Below, one piece after another: positions 13,872 to 21,069 of a stretch of DNA of 64,000 bases (position 1 is its first letter; the number at the start of each line of letters is the position of its first letter). Source of the stretch: Candidatus Saccharibacteria bacterium UBA3749 (GTDB lineage: Bacteria; Patescibacteriota; Saccharimonadia; Saccharimonadales; Saccharimonadaceae); contig DFGN01000003.1 in NCBI GenBank assembly GCA_002371235.1, positions 1 to 64,000 on the forward strand, read 5' to 3'. A program made the position numbers and the translations under genes. The notes under the pieces are model-generated. The model was not told where the DNA came from and did not search any database. It saw nothing but the letters and a program-made list of their open reading frames with translations.

Positions 13872-15189
13872 AACTGTCTATGTCGGAATGAGTGGCGGAG
13901 TAGACTCAAGCGTAGCCGCACTGCTTCTAAAAGAATGGGGCTATAAGGTAGTTGGCGTATACATGAAGAACTGGTCCCGCGATTTGCCAGGGATGAAATG
14001 CCCCTGGGCAGATGACTTAGCTGATGCTAAGAGAGTTGCAGTGAAACTTGGGATTGATTTTGAGGTTTGGGATTTCGAAAAAGAGTATCGCGAGAAAGTC
14101 GTAGAATATATGCTGTCCGAATTTAAAAAAGGCAATACACCGAATCCGGATGTTATGTGCAATCAAGAAATTAAATTTAAGCTGTTTTATGAAAGGGCAA
14201 TGGCGGCTGGGGCCGACTATATTGCGACAGGACATTATGCAAGAATAGGAGTTGAACAATCCGGAAGTATCATATTGGGGACGGGGTCGGCTCGGCCCGT
14301 CGTTACGGGCGAGCCGCCCCTCGCCACCTCGGTCGTAACCTCCGGAGCGCCCCAATATAATACTTCCGGATTGTTCCCACCCATACTTGCAAGAGCCGCC
14401 GATGAAAATAAGGATCAGACGTATTTCTTGTATCGGATATCAGAGGAGGCTTTAGGTCACACTCTATTTCCGATTGGGGACATGTTGAAGCCAGAAGTGA
14501 AGAAATTGGCGGCCGAGAAAGGGCTACATAATGCTTATAAGAAGGAGTCCATGGGAGTTTGTTTCGTGGGTGAGGTGGGGATGAGGGACTTTTTGAAGGA
14601 ATACATCGATGTAAAGCCAGGTGAAATTCGCGAAATTGAAAGCGACAGGGTACTTGGCTATCACGAGGGAGCGATTTTCTATACGATTGGGCAGAGGCAT
14701 GGGTTGTATCTTGATGGCGAGAAAGGCGTAGTTAACGACGGAATGCCGTATTATGTGGTGAAAAAGGATATTGATAAAAACATCGTATATGTGTCAAAAA
14801 ACTTGAATCATGAGGCGATTTGGACTAAGGAGTTGAGACTACGTGATATATTGCTAAGGCGATTTGAATATGATGTTTTGGGGACGGGGTCGGCTCGGCC
14901 CGTCGTTACGGGCGAGCCGCCCCTCGCCACCTCGGTCGTAACCTCCGGAGCGCCCCAAAACATATATTCCAAATCGCCTCAAGACAATATATCCAGTCGT
15001 CCCCAAGACAGCATATTCGAACCTTTCGATAGTATTCAAGTTCGTCTCAGGCATCGGGCGCCACTGATTCCGGCGACTTTTGATGGAGAAGTGCTACACT
15101 TTAGCAGCGAGGTTAAGCGTCCTGCCAGCGGACAAAGCGCCGTTTTGTACGATGGCAAAATCTGCCTTGGTGGTGGGATTATTGTCTAG
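13864..15189 (+). CDS. mnmA: tRNA-specific 2-thiouridylase MnmA, with two in-frame palindromic inserts
   Basis: MnmA thiolates U34 of tRNA (Lys, Glu, Gln) using persulfide sulfur from the desulfurase encoded just upstream. The start at 13864 gives MAKTVYVGMSGGVDSS with the PP-loop at the N-terminus; the ORF continues upstream but only inside iscS. The two catalytic cysteines are present in NPDVMCNQE and GVCFVGEVG. At 441 residues it is 70-80 longer than the family because two GC-rich inserts encode GTGSARPVVTGEPPLATSVV plus flanking copies. One is between GHYARI and DENKDQTYF, the other in the C-terminal domain before VRLRHRAPL. Both fall in loops, so activity is probably kept. A terminator follows. 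Confidence 0.93.
   Translation: MAKTVYVGMSGGVDSSVAALLLKEWGYKVVGVYMKNWSRDLPGMKCPWADDLADAKRVAVKLGIDFEVWDFEKEYREKVVEYMLSEFKKGNTPNPDVMCNQEIKFKLFYERAMAAGADYIATGHYARIGVEQSGSIILGTGSARPVVTGEPPLATSVVTSGAPQYNTSGLFPPILARAADENKDQTYFLYRISEEALGHTLFPIGDMLKPEVKKLAAEKGLHNAYKKESMGVCFVGEVGMRDFLKEYIDVKPGEIREIESDRVLGYHEGAIFYTIGQRHGLYLDGEKGVVNDGMPYYVVKKDIDKNIVYVSKNLNHEAIWTKELRLRDILLRRFEYDVLGTGSARPVVTGEPPLATSVVTSGAPQNIYSKSPQDNISSRPQDSIFEPFDSIQVRLRHRAPLIPATFDGEVLHFSSEVKRPASGQSAVLYDGKICLGGGIIV
14233..14397 (+). repeat. palindromic coding insert, mnmA copy 1
   Basis: The 77-bp core runs 14277-14353 (GGGGACGGGGTCGG ... GGAGCGCCCC). It is flanked by inverted arms at 14254-14280 and 14350-14376 that match at nearly every position (GAACAATCCGGAAGTAT / ATACTTCCGGATTGTTC). 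A weaker match extends outward to GCAAG/CTTGC. The core contains an inner hairpin, GGCTCGGCCCGT / ACGGGCGAGCC. The arms are not shared with the other copies, so they derive from the host gene's own sequence. The insert keeps the reading frame. Confidence 0.85.
14838..15001 (+). repeat. palindromic coding insert, mnmA copy 2
   Basis: The core at 14880-14956 is identical to copy 1 over 77 bp. Different inverted arms flank it: AGGCGATTTG...GTTTTGGGG at 14857-14883 and CCCCAAAAC...CAAATCGCCT at 14953-14979. A further match extends outward through GATATATTG / CAATATATC. It is in the same orientation and frame as copy 1. Confidence 0.85.
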
Positions 15190-15222
15190 CAACCACAGGC
15201 ATTTAACTTACCTACACGACTA

Positions 15223-15252
15223 GCAAAAAGTCCCCAAATGGGGACTTTTTGC
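15223..15252. terminator. bidirectional intrinsic terminator between mnmA and the 68-aa gene
   Basis: GCAAAAAGTCCCC and GGGGACTTTTTGC form a perfect 13-bp stem with an AAAT loop. A run of T lies on each strand, so it can end both converging transcripts. Confidence 0.88.
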
Positions 15253-15272
15253 GACAATCTGATATTGGTTAA

Positions 15273-15479
15273 TTAGACCATCATCATTGCAGCATTTGCG
15301 CAAAGTAAAATACCAGCGACAATACTCATACCTGCAATCATAAAGAGATGCATTCTCTCCTGATTGGTGATGTCTGTTCTGGTGCTGCGCTTGCAACAAG
15401 TTTGTTTGCGACGTGGCGCCTGCTTGGCTACCGTCTTCTTGGCAGTCTTGGTTGCAGTTTTTCTTTTTGCTTGTGCCAT
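15273..15479 (-). CDS. small basic single-pass membrane protein (68 aa)
   Basis: No family is recognised. The first 40 residues are very basic (KRKTATKTAKKTVAKQ, RRKQTCCKRSTR) and could contact nucleic acid or membrane phosphates. A single transmembrane helix follows (MIAGMSIVAGILLCANAAM). An AAAAAAGGAG ribosome binding site precedes the ATG. The gene is divergent from alaS and converges on mnmA with a shared terminator. Its size and layout suggest a real, lineage-specific membrane protein; its role is unknown. Confidence 0.62.
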   Translation of the reverse strand: MAQAKRKTATKTAKKTVAKQAPRRKQTCCKRSTRTDITNQERMHLFMIAGMSIVAGILLCANAAMMMV

Positions 15480-15570
15480 ATAGCTCCTTTTTTATTTAAT
15501 TATTGTTCTTATGCTTAGTTTAACACGAATAGTATTTTCTGTCAATCCCTTTTATGATATAATGCTACCC

Positions 15571-17628
15571 ATGGATGCAAATATAGTTAGACAAAAATTC
15601 TTAGATTTTGAAGTGTCGAAAGGACACAAGATCATCAGTCCGGCGCCGCTTGTACTCGAAGGTGACCCGACTACTTTATTTACTGGCTCAGGGATGCAGC
15701 CACTACTACCATATTTACTTGGTAAGACACACCCAGAAGGTACGCGTCTTTGTGATTCGCAACCATCGCTACGGTTGCAGGATATTGAAGATGTAGGCGA
15801 TCCGAGGCACACCACGGTTTTCGAGATGCTAGGCAACTGGTCACTTGGCGATTATTTTAAGGAGGAGCAAATTCGCAATTTCTTTGAATTTCTCGTTAGT
15901 GAAATTGGTCTAGACCCCCACCGGATTTATGTAACTTGTTTTATTGGCAATGACAAATATGGGATTCCGCGCGACAACGAAGCTGCCGCCATCTGGCAAA
16001 AGGTTTTTGAGGAGGCTGGGATTGAAGCCAAAATTGTCGAAATCGGTTCAGCAAAAGATGGCGATAAACGCGGCATTCGCCCTGGAGAGAGGATTTTCTT
16101 TTACGATGACCACGAGAACTGGTGGTCGCGCGGTGGAGGCTGCGAGACAACGCCAATCGGTGACCCATGCGGACCTGATTCGGAAGTATTCTATGATTTT
16201 GGTGAGGACAAACAGGATGTCGAGAAATACGGTTTGGCTCATCCGGCTAGTGATGGAGCGAGGTTTATGGAAATCGGCAACCAGGTGTTCATGCAATACC
16301 GTCGCAATGAGGATGGTTCTTTCTCGGAACTCGAACAGAAAAACGTCGATTTCGGTGCAGGGTTAGAGCGAATCACGGCGGCTTCGATTGATAGTTTTGA
16401 TGTATTTAAGATATCATTAATGAAACCAATTATCGATAAGTTAGAGGAGATCTCACATAAATCCTATGACAACAACACTGATGAGATGCGTGTAATTGCT
16501 GACCACATTCGTGGTGCATATCTATTAGCAGCCCAGGGTTTGGTCCCCTCAAACAAAACCCAGGGTTATGCGATGCGACGCTTACTAAGACGTGCTATTT
16601 TGAGAGCGCTTGACCTTGGGATTTCTGACAATTTCTTAGCGGAGATTGTGCCAATTGTGTCTGAGATTTACCGTGATTTGCCGGATTCGATTTTGACACA
16701 CCGCGAGGTAGCACTCGATGTAATGCTACGCGAGGAAAATGCTTTTCGGAAAACGCTAAATCGTGGGCTGAAGGAGCTACATAAGCTGTCTGGACAATCG
16801 AAACAAGGCTCCTCGGGGACGGGGTCGGCTCGGCCCGTCGTTACGGGCGAGCCGCCCCTAGCCACATCGACCAAAGGTCGTCCGTCTGTCGTCGCCTCGA
16901 CACGAAACGCAAGCGTTTCGTCTGCTCGGCTCCTTCGACGGTCGGTCGTAACCTCCGGAGCGCCCCGAGGAGCCTGTTCTCGATTGTCCGGATATGACTT
17001 ATTTAAGCTTCAGGACACTTATGGTTTTCCGATGGAGCTTTCGGTAGAAGAGTGTTACCGTGAAGGTATTGACCTCTCCCCAGATTACATCAAAGAATTC
17101 GAGCAGGCACTAAAGGAACAACGCGAACGTTCGCAAACTGCATCGAAGGGAATGTTTAAAGGTGGCCTAGAAGACCACGGTGAGCAGACCATCAAATATC
17201 ACACAGCGACACATCTATTACTTGCAGCTTTACAGAAGCATGTTTCACCCGATATTGTCCAAAAAGGTTCTAATACGACGGCGGAGCGACTGAGATTTGA
17301 CTTCAACTTAGATCACAAGATGACTGACGAAGAAAAGAAATTGGTCGAAGATCAAGTAAATGAATGGATTGCGGCAGATTTGCCAGTGGTGCATGATGAA
17401 TACAACAAAGAATACGCCCGAGATACCCTGAAGGCACACGGGCAGTTCTGGGATAAATATCCTGAGAATCTAACCGTTTATACGATTGGCGATTTCGATC
17501 ATCCAATTTCGCGCGAGGTCTGTGGTGGGCCGCACGTTGAACACACTGGTGTAATTGGAAAGTTCCATATCAAGAAAGAAGAATCTTCTTCGGCTGGTGT
17601 TAGAAGGATTAAAGCGGTACTTGAATAG
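15571..17628 (+). CDS. alaS: alanyl-tRNA synthetase, C-terminally short, with in-frame palindromic insert
   Basis: Charges tRNA-Ala. The start at 15571 lies 7 nt after TATAAT (15558-15563), and the protein then begins with the usual VRQKFLDFEVSKGH. The class II catalytic domain occupies about residues 1-250 (TGSGMQPLLPYLL, RFMEIGNQVFMQY). The editing domain is near the end, with zinc ligands HTATH and CGGPHVEH. The protein stops right after RIKAVLE at residue 685, so the DHHA1/C-Ala region (nearly 200 residues) is missing. About residues 407-475 are an insert not found in the family (GTGSARPVVTGEPPLATS...RRSVVTSGAP) between HKLSG and YDLFKLQDTYGFP. A terminator follows. Confidence 0.94.
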   Translation: MDANIVRQKFLDFEVSKGHKIISPAPLVLEGDPTTLFTGSGMQPLLPYLLGKTHPEGTRLCDSQPSLRLQDIEDVGDPRHTTVFEMLGNWSLGDYFKEEQIRNFFEFLVSEIGLDPHRIYVTCFIGNDKYGIPRDNEAAAIWQKVFEEAGIEAKIVEIGSAKDGDKRGIRPGERIFFYDDHENWWSRGGGCETTPIGDPCGPDSEVFYDFGEDKQDVEKYGLAHPASDGARFMEIGNQVFMQYRRNEDGSFSELEQKNVDFGAGLERITAASIDSFDVFKISLMKPIIDKLEEISHKSYDNNTDEMRVIADHIRGAYLLAAQGLVPSNKTQGYAMRRLLRRAILRALDLGISDNFLAEIVPIVSEIYRDLPDSILTHREVALDVMLREENAFRKTLNRGLKELHKLSGQSKQGSSGTGSARPVVTGEPPLATSTKGRPSVVASTRNASVSSARLLRRSVVTSGAPRGACSRLSGYDLFKLQDTYGFPMELSVEECYREGIDLSPDYIKEFEQALKEQRERSQTASKGMFKGGLEDHGEQTIKYHTATHLLLAALQKHVSPDIVQKGSNTTAERLRFDFNLDHKMTDEEKKLVEDQVNEWIAADLPVVHDEYNKEYARDTLKAHGQFWDKYPENLTVYTIGDFDHPISREVCGGPHVEHTGVIGKFHIKKEESSSAGVRRIKAVLE
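16790..16991 (+). repeat. palindromic coding insert, alaS copy (composite, long core)
   Basis: Inverted arms GGACAATCG...GGCTCCTCGGGG (16790-16818) and CCCCGAGGAGCC...CGATTGTCC (16963-16991) enclose a 152-bp core. Its first 47 and last 25 bases match the mnmA core closely. The middle 75 or so bases (about 16865-16942) are extra and contain their own hairpins, CGACC-AAA-GGTCG and ACGAAACG-CAAG-CGTTTCGT. This looks like a longer form, or a second insert nested in the first. Frame is kept. Confidence 0.82.
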
Positions 17629-17655
17629 AATATAAAAGGTCATCTAAAATGGGGG

Positions 17656-17683
17656 AAGGCACCCTGGGAAGGGTGCCTTTTTA
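17656..17683 (+). terminator. intrinsic terminator after alaS
   Basis: GGCACCC and GGGTGCC pair around a TGGGAA loop, followed by TTTTT. It lies about 30 nt after the alaS stop and also faces the converging HAD-like gene. Confidence 0.85.
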
Positions 17684-17697
17684 TTTGTAGTTTGGGT

Positions 17698-18390
17698 CTA
17701 GTAGAATTCGAACCCATAGTTCAAAAGGCGTTTTTTGAGACTCTCGGGCCTCACATAAAGCGCATTCGGAATCCCAAAACTCGGAATCCCATTAGAACTG
17801 TACGGGTCATCAACCAGGGCGGCTGCGGTAGTACTAAACGGATCTCCAGCAATCAAGAAAGCCTGTTCGGGACGAATCCCAGCAATCTGAAGAATTGCTT
17901 CCAGATATCCTTTGTCTGATACTATGTGGCCATACTCAAACGACCAATACGCCTGAGTCGCGCCCTTGAAGATTTCAGGATGGTTGTTTTTGATTTCATC
18001 CTGACGACTTCTTGGACAATCACAGAGCAGCTGGATTTCCGGTCTTCCGTACTCAATATGTCCTTTGCAGGCAGGGATCTGAGACGGATGAGATTTGATC
18101 GAACTCAGGATTTCCAGCAGTTCGGGCTTAGCGCACCGCAATGCTCTACTGTAGTAGCCTTCAGCTTCCTTGACACTGATTGGCAGCGATTTTAATGTTG
18201 CCTGCCAGTACTCCTCTTCGCTGATTTCCCCCCTGAGCAGCCGGTTGTACTTTTCCCTAGAGTAGTAAATACTACTCCGGTATTGATTGGCAACTGCTTG
18301 CCCAAGCCGGTCGGCAGCATATTCCGCTGTCTTCCGGACTCCCCAAATTACAGTATCCGATAAAACTATAAAAATGATCATTCTTTTCAC
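17698..18390 (-). CDS. HAD-like hydrolase with degenerate first motif
   Basis: A 230-residue protein with the layout of a haloacid-dehalogenase phosphatase. Motif III-like lysine and motif IV are visible as DKGYLEAIL followed by LIAGDPFSTTAAAL. The N-terminal motif I, normally DxDGT, reads IVLSDTVIWG, so the first nucleophilic aspartate appears to be missing; catalysis is uncertain. An alpha-helical cap lies between (REKYNRLLRGEISEEEYW). The gene has an unusually strong purine-rich ribosome binding site (AAAAGGGGGTGA) and a TTGCAT-16-TATAAT promoter at 18448-18421, unlike most neighbours. Its codon use looks different too, which may mean transfer. Substrate unknown. Confidence 0.65.
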   Translation of the reverse strand: MKRMIIFIVLSDTVIWGVRKTAEYAADRLGQAVANQYRSSIYYSREKYNRLLRGEISEEEYWQATLKSLPISVKEAEGYYSRALRCAKPELLEILSSIKSHPSQIPACKGHIEYGRPEIQLLCDCPRSRQDEIKNNHPEIFKGATQAYWSFEYGHIVSDKGYLEAILQIAGIRPEQAFLIAGDPFSTTAAALVDDPYSSNGIPSFGIPNALYVRPESLKKRLLNYGFEFY

Positions 18391-18420
18391 CCCCTTTTCT
18401 TGGTTTTATCAGACAAATGA

Positions 18421-18448
18421 ATTATAACATGTTTAGCTAAATATGCAA
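18421..18448 (-). promoter_or_regulatory. promoter of the HAD-like gene
   Basis: On the minus strand TTGCAT (18448-18443) and TATAAT (18426-18421) are separated by 16 nt. They lie about 30 nt before the start codon and ribosome binding site. Confidence 0.6.
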
Positions 18449-18513
18449 AACATGAGCGGCTTGCGATGCTGTTATGACCATTTGATATACGTTTAATATA
18501 AACCGCATGCTAC

Positions 18514-19737
18514 CTATTTTTGTAATAATTTGGCGATTTTGGCTTTGAGGCCGTTCTCCTCAGGAGCACCTGCCAAAGTATCAACGCCAACCCACAAAAG
18601 TCCTAGCGCTGTAGCATAGGAATGGTCAAGAGCAAAATCTTGATCATTTTTCAGATTCGGAAGCTCAGCAACGTCAATCAGATGTACAGTCGGACGACGC
18701 GAAAAGGGAAGACTCTGATACCAATCCGAAATAGCTAGTGACTCCTGAATTAAGGATAGACTTGCTCCACCGCCACATAGGTACAGGTTACGCGGGAGAC
18801 TGCTAACAAGCTCAAAGTCTTCCAGCGCTACTTCGACTCCGGTAAGCCAAACCGATAGATTACGCGAGAGGGCAGACTCGACTTTACCCTTAACATGGTC
18901 ATCAAGTTCTGTTGTATCAAATTGCAATTTGTATTTCTCGGCGGTTTCGAAATCAACCCCAAGCGATTCGGCAATCTGATGCGTAAAACTACGACCGCCG
19001 ATTGAAAACATTTTTGTCCCCTCAATGCCACCATCCTCAACTACTGCCACATCAGTAGTACCGCCACCAATGTCCATCACGATCCCCGAAAAACTAGATT
19101 CAACATCGTCGCCGAGACAGGCGCGACAAACCGCAAATGGCTCTACGGCGATCGTTAGAAGATCCAGGTTAAGTTCGGCACAGACCTTCTCAACAGCAGC
19201 AACATGAATCAGTGGAGCAAAAGCCGTGTAGAATTGAATCACTACGTCTGCGCCCTTAAAGCCGATTGGGTTGCTAATTTTGTAACCATCAATCGTTAGC
19301 GAAACAATCGCTGAGTTAATCAACCTAACTTCGACATTATCGTTGCCGGTCTCGAGTGCAACGGTTTTCTTGGCTACTTCACCAGATTTCTGTTGAACTT
19401 TCTTAATAATCCCCTGCATTTCGTTGTCGGTGATTGGTTTATTAGGGTCTTTGCGCTTGTAATTCACAGTAGTCGTGGAGCCCTTAACCAGTTCACCGGC
19501 GACACCAACTACTGTTAGCTCAGCATGTTCACCCGCTTGGTCTTCAGCCTGCTTCAGCGCCTCTTCGCAAACATTGACAACCGCCGGAATATCGGCGATG
19601 GCACCATCAAACATATTTCCTTCGGCCTGCTTGGCTTTACCAATGCCAAGAATCTGAATATTGCCCTTCTTGACTGGCTTGGCTAATATAGCCTTAACAA
19701 ATTCCGTACCAATATCTAGACCTAGTATTAAGCTCAT
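18514..19737 (-). CDS. actin-like ATPase of the FtsA/PilM family
   Basis: A 407-residue member of the actin fold family that includes FtsA (divisome) and PilM (type IV pilus inner-membrane assembly). The N-terminus MSLILGLDIGTEFVKA is the phosphate-1 motif; GIVMDIGGGTTDVAVV is phosphate-2; LYLCGGGASL is the adenosine motif. The SHS2 insertion typical of FtsA is represented by the VVGVAGELVKG region. There is no obvious C-terminal amphipathic membrane helix, which leans toward PilM or a divergent FtsA. It overlaps the upstream pseudouridine synthase gene by 4 nt (ATGA) and is the last gene of a kinase-receiver-synthase unit. No pilus or fts genes are nearby to decide its role. Confidence 0.8.
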   Translation of the reverse strand: MSLILGLDIGTEFVKAILAKPVKKGNIQILGIGKAKQAEGNMFDGAIADIPAVVNVCEEALKQAEDQAGEHAELTVVGVAGELVKGSTTTVNYKRKDPNKPITDNEMQGIIKKVQQKSGEVAKKTVALETGNDNVEVRLINSAIVSLTIDGYKISNPIGFKGADVVIQFYTAFAPLIHVAAVEKVCAELNLDLLTIAVEPFAVCRACLGDDVESSFSGIVMDIGGGTTDVAVVEDGGIEGTKMFSIGGRSFTHQIAESLGVDFETAEKYKLQFDTTELDDHVKGKVESALSRNLSVWLTGVEVALEDFELVSSLPRNLYLCGGGASLSLIQESLAISDWYQSLPFSRRPTVHLIDVAELPNLKNDQDFALDHSYATALGLLWVGVDTLAGAPEENGLKAKIAKLLQK

Positions 19738-20423
19738 ACTTTGATTATAGCATATTTTCCCAAAGGCAAGCTACCTAGCTCGTAATTGCCAAACGAAGTA
19801 CGATGAAGTTTAGTGACTCTGTAACCAAGTGCAGCAAAAGTGCGTCGAATTTGGCGGTTGCGACCTTCGGTTAATGCCACCATAAGTTGTTTACGCTTGG
19901 CAGGCTCTGTCGTCATCGTAACCACTTTAAACTGGCTCGGTCCATCATCAAGCATAACGCCGTAGTCGGAAATCATCTGTTGATGGAGTGGCTGTAGAGG
20001 ATGGTTCAGCTCGACTTCGTAGATTTTGGTCTTACGAAATTTAGGGTGCGTCATTCGATAAGCAAAATCACCATCATTAGTCAAAAGAATGAGGCCAGAC
20101 GAATCTTTGTCTAGGCGGCCAACAGTTTTAAGCTTTCGATATTCGGGTGGCAATAATTCATAGACAGTCGGGGTCTGCCCCTGCGCATGACGAGAACATA
20201 CATAACCAACTGGTTTATTGAGGGCCAAATAAAGATATTCCGTCTCAAACGGAACTATTTTATTATTATAACATACTTTGGATAATTTGTCCAGCCTGGC
20301 GCCAAGTTCAGCTATTTTTCCATCTATAGTCACTTTGCCGCCTATAATCAAGTCATCGGCTTCGCGACGCGACACACCTAGCCTTTCGGCTAGAAATTTA
20401 TTGAGTCTGACCGGGCTGTCCAT
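19734..20423 (-). CDS. RNA pseudouridine synthase, RsuA/RluB/RluE/RluF family
   Basis: Converts uridine to pseudouridine in rRNA; the exact site cannot be told from the sequence. It has 229 residues. An S4 RNA-binding domain is at residues 5-60 (RLNKFLAERLGVSRREADDL). The catalytic aspartate is in GRLDKDSSGLILLTNDG near residue 105, and the C-terminal EGRNRQIRRTF motif is typical of the RsuA branch. The gene overlaps the receiver-protein gene upstream by 26 nt and the FtsA/PilM-like gene downstream by 4 nt, so all are translated from one message. RluB is the most likely of the family names, but this is inferred. Confidence 0.88.
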   Translation of the reverse strand: MDSPVRLNKFLAERLGVSRREADDLIIGGKVTIDGKIAELGARLDKLSKVCYNNKIVPFETEYLYLALNKPVGYVCSRHAQGQTPTVYELLPPEYRKLKTVGRLDKDSSGLILLTNDGDFAYRMTHPKFRKTKIYEVELNHPLQPLHQQMISDYGVMLDDGPSQFKVVTMTTEPAKRKQLMVALTEGRNRQIRRTFAALGYRVTKLHRTSFGNYELGSLPLGKYAIIKV

Positions 20424-21069
20424 AGCTGCTCATCTGTGTGGGATTTGAGGCAATTGATTGCGCTTGGGGTTCCATATAGGGCTGGTTGATCGGTTGCCCC
20501 AATGGTTGGATTGGCTCAGAATTAGCTGGTTGCCCTGATGGCTGGGTTAACTCTGGATTGGCTGGCCGTTCTGATGGTTGAGATAGTTCTGGATTGACTG
20601 ATCGTTCTGATGGTTGAGACGGCTCTGGATTAGCTGTTGGAACTTGTGAATTATCGAGGGGTTGGTTGGCGTTTGGCGTCGTCGGTTGAGCTGGAGCAGC
20701 GCGATCTCCTAAAACTTCATGAATAGTATTAATAACATCTTCTATGCCAACTTGTGATTTAACTAGATATTTATTAGCTCCAAGACGTTCGCCGCGTTGG
20801 CGCTGGTCATCTGCCGATAGGGCCGTCATCATGATGATCTTAATATTTGCCGTCTCAGGTGTTGAGCGAAGAATATCTAGCATATCAAAGCCTGAAATCT
20901 TTGGCATCATAACATCGCTCAAAATAAGATCAGGTTTTTCACGCACTGCTACAGCCAGAGCCTCCTCCCCATCGCCCGCAGACACTACATCATAGCCTTC
21001 AGCTGTAATGCGAATACTGTAAATCTCGCGCAGGCTTGCATCGTCTTCTACTACCATTATTTTACTCAT
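20398..21069 (-). CDS. single-domain response regulator with Pro/Gln-rich tail
   Basis: A CheY-like receiver domain (residues 1-122): acidic pair VVEDD, phospho-acceptor aspartate in LILSDVMMP near 53, threonine in MMTAL, lysine in KYLVKS. There is no DNA-binding or enzymatic output domain. The remaining 100 residues are a low-complexity tail of Gln, Pro, Ser, Asn and Glu with repeated blocks (QPSERSVNPELSQPSERPAN). The gene overlaps the sensor kinase by 4 nt (ATGA), so the two are surely partners. It may act by protein contact, with the tail as a flexible linker; the downstream FtsA/PilM-like ATPase is a possible target (inference). Confidence 0.88.
   Translation of the reverse strand: MSKIMVVEDDASLREIYSIRITAEGYDVVSAGDGEEALAVAVREKPDLILSDVMMPKISGFDMLDILRSTPETANIKIIMMTALSADDQRQRGERLGANKYLVKSQVGIEDVINTIHEVLGDRAAPAQPTTPNANQPLDNSQVPTANPEPSQPSERSVNPELSQPSERPANPELTQPSGQPANSEPIQPLGQPINQPYMEPQAQSIASNPTQMSSYGQPGQTQ

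Noticed and set aside
14017..14355. Open frames on the minus strand across the mnmA, alaS and uvrB inserts
   Set aside because: They are by-products of the stop-poor GC-rich core; no start signals and they lie opposite essential genes.
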